Source: Pseudolysobacter sp. (GTDB taxonomy: Bacteria > Pseudomonadota > Gammaproteobacteria > Xanthomonadales > Rhodanobacteraceae). From it: 8,530 nt of DNA. Position numbers and translations under genes: made by a program. The notes beneath the pieces were generated by a model. The model was not told the origin of the DNA. It searched no databases and worked only from the letters and a program-made list of their open reading frames with translations. Shown here in pieces: positions 6,501 to 8,530 of this stretch. The stretch covers positions 1 through 8,530 of the forward strand of contig JANXUW010000556.1 of NCBI GenBank assembly GCA_025351985.1. Reading direction: 5' to 3'. How positions within the stretch are numbered: position 1 is the first letter of the stretch; every line of letters begins with the position of its first letter.

Positions 6501-8071
6501 GCAACGGCTTTGAGACCACGCCGTGTCCGAGCGGGAATGCGCCGCGCACGTACTACATCGGCAATGTCGAAGTGCGCATCAACGGTACGACGATGACGAC
6601 CAAACGCTATGTCGGCAGCTATCTGGTCATCACCACGACGAGTACGAACGGCGGTGCGCCCTCTGCGCCCGCGTATGCGTATTTGTTCCGTGATGCGCTC
6701 GGTTCGATCGATGTCATTACCAGCGAAACCGGCACCGTGAACCAGCGCCAGGCGTTCGATGCGTGGGGCAACCGGCGCGACGCCTCGACCACCGGTTCAT
6801 GGACGATCCTGCCAGCGGCCAGTGCGGCGGCGTTCGATACGAGTACCACGTATCAGGGCTTCACCGGCCATCAGCAACTCGATCCGGTCGGCCTGATCCA
6901 CATGAAGGGGCGACTTTACGATCCGCAGCTCGGACGGTTCATCCAGGCCGATCCGATGACGGAGGCCGACCCGACGCAGGGGCTGAATCGATACACGTAT
7001 GTGCAGAACAATCCGCTGAGCATGACGGACCCGAGCGGGTATCTGAGTTTTCGGCAAGTGCTGGGGATTGCGATTGCGGTGGTTGCTGCGTGTTTCGGGC
7101 AGTACGAAATCTCGCAGGGCGCGCTGGGCTGGGCGTTTGCCGTCTCGGTGGCGGGAGGGTTCCTATCGGCCTATGTCGCGACCGGAAGCCTCAAGGCAGG
7201 GTTATGGGGAGCGTTCGCGGCAGGGGTATTTTTTGGCGTAGGCAGTTATTTTCAAAACGCCGAATGGGCGCACGATACGGGAATGGCGTGTTCGAGTAGT
7301 CTGACGACGGGCGCAAATATCGCCAGCATTGCCGCGCACGCCGCCGCGGGTGGCATTGTGGATAGCTTGCGGGGCGGCAACTTCGGCAGCGGGGTTTTGG
7401 TATCTGGCGTGACGGAAGCCTTGTCACCCGCGATTGAGAAGCTGCCTCCGATCGGCCAACCCATCGCGGCAGCCATTGTCGGCGGCACGATTTCCAAAGC
7501 CACGGGGCAGTCGTTCAGTAATGGGGCTGAGACTGCGTTGTTCCAGGAATTGTTTAATCACTTGGCACACGTTCAGCTTTTCGGAAAGAGCGTGCGTCAA
7601 TTCGATGCAGATGACATTAGTATTGTTGGGACATCAAGTACGCTTAGTAATGAACAAGTCGCCACCCTGCAACACGAGATTGCTGCCGACCTGAACGTAT
7701 ATGGTGATATGGTCGCGCGATCTGGAGATGCGGAGATGCTATCTAGATTTAATAACGCAACCGTCTCATTGGATTTGGATGATTGGAGTGCGAAGTATGC
7801 TGGAACACAATTGGGAGATGCGTTCGCCGTAACCGATTTTGATAAACAAAGCATAACTTTCAACGCTAATCGATATAGAACTTTGGACACTTTGGCTTAT
7901 CGAGAAAGTGATATTATCCATGAGTTCAGACATCTAACGTCTTTCAACAATTCATTAATAGATCCAAACCATCAAGACTGGGCAAATAATCCTGTTGAAA
8001 GAGATGCCGTTTCTTTTTCTCGGAATTTTTATAACCAGAACTGGAGTGTAGATAGATATGTACATCCATAA
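473..8071 (+). CDS. Secreted SpvB/TcB-RHS polymorphic toxin with C-terminal zinc-metallopeptidase tip
   Basis: This 2532-aa protein looks like a one-piece version of the B and C components of Tc toxins: an RHS/YD-repeat shell that encloses a C-terminal toxin. In order: Sec signal peptide (1-39); SpvB-type domain (about 60-440) with the signature around 93-144 (ATYSVPIY, LGPGWSLGG, AVSR); seven DxDGDGxxD-like loops (448-885); TcB-middle-like section (about 915-1010, VNGLGATTQIGYYPL and RGFLGFQTV); YD repeats (about 1215-2000); RHS-associated core (about 2070-2189, ending NNPLSMTDPSG); hydrophobic pretoxin (about 2190-2362); tip (about 2364-2532) with HEFRH at 2483-2487. The carrier is GC-rich and the tip AT-rich, which suggests the tip was acquired separately. 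The role is probably killing or intoxication of competing or host cells; this is inferred from the family. The start at ATG 473 is preferred over GTG 314 because of the ribosome site and signal peptide. No PAAR, VgrG or TcA gene is in view, so the delivery route is unknown. Confidence 0.9.
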   Translation: MTVQHHGRVRAPVTSGWVVGLVCVVSMMAGLWTPFSVEAGVQLLGFVVTPGGPGKAVTPAAAATPPAVYTEPLPLADVYSDSVGATPATFRADESGAATYSVPIYTAPSTAGLGPSLSLEYNSRASNGPLGPGWSLGGLSAVSRCKKATEYGDGAGPFPAINFDGVAGDQAYCLDGARLLDLNIGAGTQGVGVGVCPAGQSGSTAHVFGLEVDPATRVCGYTKSTITGYAYWLVQPKDGSYRVYGTGGNSALVRNDGQGTADATQYLSWSLNRIADAVGNTVEYSYTQSTTSGELDIAQIAYTGKIAISDVLAASPTFTRATYATVTFTYATLPAASQRTDYVAGMKLALTQQLTTITASGPINNGGAPNTLQTVRTYHLSYSTPTASGLVALTALQECAPNGGAEVCYPSTQFSWNFLGAHPVGYPNLPSSHGYSGLQYAIDYKVGDVDGDGRQDLVWLKDQSCDSSGSGATRFQIMVSLANSTGFAPAIASGVYLNRTGVTACNTDMRSFHFESLWYLYDFSGDGRDDLLASNGTFWNIHPAIASGTGYTFDGAHPVSTGMTSSAIDDGIFADFNGDGLPDLIHVNSNSVGGVTSSLLQRASSGTLTFQFATTTTDLNLTLPTLGGVVASYDIGFAPQPGRNLLNADLNGDGASDLLLKVTFDDGICGGGGNKVTHQPGNLTAQGVLYQFDPSSQPDAPSAPCPKHWYTFRNGGVQADTQLHFTYETDLGQTGGGNLVADGSFISLVDLNGDGQADIVYAKQPVGGTYVYYYRINAGKTGDAAATERFLPEQSTGLSLSQSYAEHVQFTDVNGDHRTDILYQDGVADSTGTYPLKALVWGASSSTGFGAPIDVGNSTLNTQNPTTVQSFLIDVDGNGGPDLVRVTPGTGGNGTLTVYGYGPIFGGNDFMTQIVNGLGATTQIGYYPLAYTAGYTRGYDAPAQNWGRGSPVFDVFSAIWVVHQAQSTAPTAASATAMSSVVYRYGGAKIQAGGRGFLGFQTVQSENQQPTQDTGKYLVTTTEYRQDFPFIGRPDHTVVQLETAVQADPCVNSPGDSCFVHPDPPCGGGGIRCNIAPAIARTGSTASIGLPTAQVLSDAADAYLSSPTFVGGPIQQSVMPYLSSSDEQKFDVTTAGVLSHEITSAFVEDSYGNVSSSSVISTDSAGTNNETKSTASLYGCTTTPPTIVGCTGTGAAVSVDAQRQGRLSLSTVTSTRGALTNTRRASFEYDPTTGQRTADIQGPYADLETDANILKTLGMRTDLIRDANGNVIEQVQCSTAHFSNRTACINLTSFAQRGFDATDSTKFQRYAKWEYEAKGRFEIDKKLPFYAMGATGNLNEGLAEQVGVKAGGVNRDAFGNPLNRISATGNTGTFVYGQLGRAYFSEDATGAFSKTTYAWCVDAATSDIPAGAPRVNCPLGAIYRVAADSIASQAPYANQSVAPATWAYFDRLGREMLRTQRIYQPDPATPSKLHWSSVATTYDSTGRTVTTSTPYFSIDPATTQVGLPTRAGTLQTGATAAGVATTSYDAVDRSTKQTHPEESANAPSSSQWSFAALTTNAQNPRGYTTVQTKNARDEVTSVTDPGALAVTYGRDAVGNITSVKRTPSNGSSAGVLITTGMTYDRLGRKTQMADPDKGGWSYSYNALGEQVSQTDAKGQTQTVYRDALGRIFQRNENRLSGGSFISEPNSQWEFDTALRSTATPILGLLHSETNGIGGFTRSNSYDDIGRVASVVTSEDSATYTERQSYDQFGRPFQHFDASTDTASANGELSIYSSDGYPIQTQEAAGGTTGIVYDQVLALSQRGQVTQEEYHQSSTLTTTRSYDDNTGRMLSISTASGALQNWGYDYDKHSNLLHRTSTATGYNLREDFGYDTLDRLHTVNLTVNGVAGAALTVGYDQLGNLMSKQAAATQNWTYGTRPSGCAQSAGPHAASTWNGNSYCYDANGNQTSANFGGGQTRTITYTGYDLPAQIVTNGTPSVATESFSYAPDRSMFKRVEGANGPTDRIFCNGFETTPCPSGNAPRTYYIGNVEVRINGTTMTTKRYVGSYLVITTTSTNGGAPSAPAYAYLFRDALGSIDVITSETGTVNQRQAFDAWGNRRDASTTGSWTILPAASAAAFDTSTTYQGFTGHQQLDPVGLIHMKGRLYDPQLGRFIQADPMTEADPTQGLNRYTYVQNNPLSMTDPSGYLSFRQVLGIAIAVVAACFGQYEISQGALGWAFAVSVAGGFLSAYVATGSLKAGLWGAFAAGVFFGVGSYFQNAEWAHDTGMACSSSLTTGANIASIAAHAAAGGIVDSLRGGNFGSGVLVSGVTEALSPAIEKLPPIGQPIAAAIVGGTISKATGQSFSNGAETALFQELFNHLAHVQLFGKSVRQFDADDISIVGTSSTLSNEQVATLQHEIAADLNVYGDMVARSGDAEMLSRFNNATVSLDLDDWSAKYAGTQLGDAFAVTDFDKQSITFNANRYRTLDTLAYRESDIIHEFRHLTSFNNSLIDPNHQDWANNPVERDAVSFSRNFYNQNWSVDRYVHP
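590..1792 (+). other. SpvB/TcB N-terminal domain
   Basis: After a Pro/Ala/Thr-rich linker, residues 93-144 match the SpvB family signature: GAATYSVPI, then a Pro/Gly turn, LSLEYNS, NGPLGPGWSLGG and AVSR. The rest is beta-rich and carries several cysteines in local pairs. In Tc toxins this part belongs to the B subunit and helps build the cocoon shell. It is not the ADP-ribosyltransferase half of Salmonella SpvB. The domain edges are approximate. Confidence 0.75.
1814..3127 (+). repeat. Seven FG-GAP/VCBS-type calcium-loop motifs (beta-propeller-like)
   Basis: Loops start at residues 448 (DVDGDGRQDLVW), 522 (DFSGDGRDDLL), 575 (DFNGDGLPDLI), 649 (DLNGDGASDLLL), 750 (DLNGDGQADIVY), 812 (DVNGDHRTDILY) and 874 (DVDGNGGPDLVR). 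Spacing is 53-101 residues. The first five keep the full DxxGDGxxD pattern. The sixth has His in place of the second Gly, and the seventh has Asn-Gly in place of Asp-Gly. Such loops bind calcium in integrin-like propellers. In TcB proteins a beta-propeller docks onto the TcA channel. Confidence 0.8.
3200..3505 (+). other. TcB-middle-like section
   Basis: Residues about 910-1010 contain VNGLGATTQIGYYPL, a GY/GRGSPVFDVF segment and the RGFLGFQTV motif. This order is typical of the middle domain of TcB/SpvB-RHS proteins, linking the propeller to the YD-repeat shell. A cysteine-rich loop (four Cys at about residues 1050-1075) follows it. Confidence 0.55.
4148..6470 (+). repeat. YD (RHS) repeat region
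   Basis: Many imperfect YD repeats occur, for example FEYDPTTGQRT, YFDRLGREMLR, TTYDSTGRTVT, MTYDRLGRKTQMADPDKGG, YSYNALGEQVSQTDAKG, VYRDALGRIFQR, NSYDDIGRVASV, QSYDQFGRPFQ, FGYDTLDRLHTV, VGYDQLGNLMSK and YCYDANGNQTSA. In solved Tc and RHS structures such repeats form a spiralling beta-sheet cocoon around the toxin tip. The repeats are protein-level only and I saw no long identical DNA repeats among them. Confidence 0.9.
6678..7039 (+). other. RHS-associated core domain, ending in DPSG
   Basis: The conserved order is present: YLFRDALGSIDVIT, QAFDAWGNRRD, YQGFTGHQQLDPVGLIHM, GRLYDPQLGRFIQADPM, LNRYTYVQNNPLSMTDPSG. In characterised RHS/TcC proteins this core carries the aspartate residues for self-cleavage that frees the tip inside the shell. 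By analogy, cleavage is expected just after DPSG, near residues 2190-2191. Exact catalytic residues are assigned by analogy only. Confidence 0.88.
7040..7558 (+). other. Hydrophobic pretoxin region of the RHS toxin
   Basis: Residues 2190-2362 include three hydrophobic stretches (about 2196-2209, 2216-2237, 2240-2260), then an Ala/Gly-rich stretch and a PIGQPIAAAIVGGTISKATG...FSNGAETALFQELFN ending. I know variants of this ending from other RHS proteins, where it lies directly before the variable tip. It may help the tip cross or insert into a membrane; this is inference. Base composition is still GC-rich (39 of 60 bases in 7441-7500). Confidence 0.6.
7559..8068 (+). other. C-terminal toxin tip, putative zinc metallopeptidase
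   Basis: About 170 residues with no cysteine. The helix YRESDIIHEFRHLTSF holds HEFRH (2483-2487), the HExxH zinc signature with E2484 as candidate general base. It is preceded by a strand-like SITFNANRY. E2509 in NPVERDA, 22 residues after the second His, is the best candidate third zinc ligand, in a gluzincin-like arrangement. The tip is AT-rich (22 of 60 GC in 7861-7920) unlike the carrier. The substrate is unknown. Comparable HExxH tips occur in the polymorphic-toxin metallopeptidase classes, but I cannot assign one. Confidence 0.7.
8043..8046 (+). promoter_or_regulatory. Ribosome binding site for the candidate immunity gene
   Basis: GGAG lies inside the end of the toxin frame, 11 bases before ATG 8058. 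With the 14-base gene overlap it suggests coupled translation of toxin and partner. Confidence 0.5.
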
Positions 8072-8530
8072 AAAATTTGCTTTTATTTTTATTGTGTCCT
8101 CAATATTTTCTACTCTTGGATTTGCAGCAAATGTCGAAAGAAAAATAACTAAAATGTATCTCGATGCGTCCATAGTGATGAAAGGCCGGGTCGTTTCGAT
8201 AGAGGGTGGATGTACTGCCATTGACTGCGGCTATGTAAACTACGCGATAGAGACCTACAAGCTATTTGTTAATCGTGATAATCCGGATATCAGATACTCT
8301 GATTTTTCAAGAATAAATATTTGTGCAAACTCTGGTTTGGAGTTGGGAAAAAAATATGTTTTCATGATGAAAACAGATCAACAAAAAAAATACTTTGGCA
8401 TAAATAAAATTGATCTTCCGTGTCAATTTTATTCTGATAAAACGTCAATATTTATGGAGATTGACTCAGGCCATCACTATAAAATACAAAATCAAACTGA
8501 CACGAGAGTTGATGTCGAAACTAATTCGCA
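8058..8530 (+). CDS. Candidate secreted immunity protein, 3' end outside the window
   Basis: The frame starts at ATG 8058, overlaps the toxin stop by 14 bases and stays open to the window end (157 full codons). Residues 1-24 form a signal peptide: HKK, then the core FAFIFIVSSIFSTLGF, then AA before NVERK. The mature part has MKGRVVSIE (41-49), a C52/C57 pair, YAIETYKLF (62-70), RINICANSGLELGKKYVF (85-102) and LPC (120-122). Its position next to the toxin tip, small size and shared AT-rich composition (17 of 60 GC in 8101-8160) make it the likely immunity protein, acting in the periplasm. The strand pattern, including 'SGLELGKKYVF', resembles netrin/TIMP-like OB folds, which would fit an inhibitor of a metallopeptidase. 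No N-terminal Cys follows the signal peptide, so the classic TIMP zinc-chelating mechanism is not available as seen. It is unidentified by family. Confidence 0.75.
   Translation, partial: MYIHKKFAFIFIVSSIFSTLGFAANVERKITKMYLDASIVMKGRVVSIEGGCTAIDCGYVNYAIETYKLFVNRDNPDIRYSDFSRINICANSGLELGKKYVFMMKTDQQKKYFGINKIDLPCQFYSDKTSIFMEIDSGHHYKIQNQTDTRVDVETNS

Noticed and set aside
7955..8221. 88-codon minus-strand frame across the toxin-partner junction
   Set aside because: It overlaps two well-supported plus-strand genes in AT-rich DNA, and its product has no recognisable features.
1..8530. CRISPR arrays, tRNA/rRNA genes, insertion-sequence ends
   Set aside because: I saw no regularly spaced direct repeats, no cloverleaf-like or rRNA sequence, and no terminal inverted repeats or transposase motifs. 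The repeats present are degenerate YD protein repeats.

Overview
The window is nearly filled by one very large secreted RHS/SpvB-type polymorphic toxin gene (473-8071, 2532 aa). It is followed, with a 14-base overlap, by the 5' part of a small secreted protein that is the obvious candidate immunity gene (8058 to the window end). The organism looks like a GC-rich Gram-negative bacterium. A Xanthomonadales-type gammaproteobacterium (Lysobacter/Rhodanobacter/Dyella-like) is my best guess, from the base composition, the Sec signal peptides and an 'IFxxGFE' cysteine motif that I associate from memory with exported proteins of that group. The sequence alone does not prove this.

Layout. 2-121: tail of an upstream reading frame that enters from outside the window and encodes a short membrane-like C-terminus. 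122-472: non-coding leader with no convincing promoter, containing only a doubtful 46-codon ORF and ending in a good Shine-Dalgarno site. 473-8071: the toxin. In order it has a signal peptide, an SpvB/TcB N-terminal domain, seven FG-GAP/VCBS-type calcium-loop motifs, a TcB-middle-like section, a long YD-repeat region, the RHS-associated core ending in DPSG, a hydrophobic glycine/alanine-rich pretoxin region, and a roughly 170-residue C-terminal tip with an HEFRH zinc-metallopeptidase motif. 8058-8530: signal-peptide-bearing small protein, cut by the window end.

How they work together. The long scaffold is a carrier and RHS shell, and the C-terminal tip is the exchangeable warhead. Base composition falls sharply at the pretoxin/tip junction (about 7550) and falls further in the downstream gene. 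This is the usual mark of toxin-immunity cassettes swapped onto a conserved scaffold. Toxin and candidate immunity protein both carry Sec signals, so protection probably happens in the periplasm or outside. The most interesting reading is that the partner protein resembles, by pattern only, the netrin/TIMP-like OB fold of metalloproteinase inhibitors. The locus may therefore pair an RHS metallopeptidase toxin with a TIMP-like inhibitor as immunity protein.
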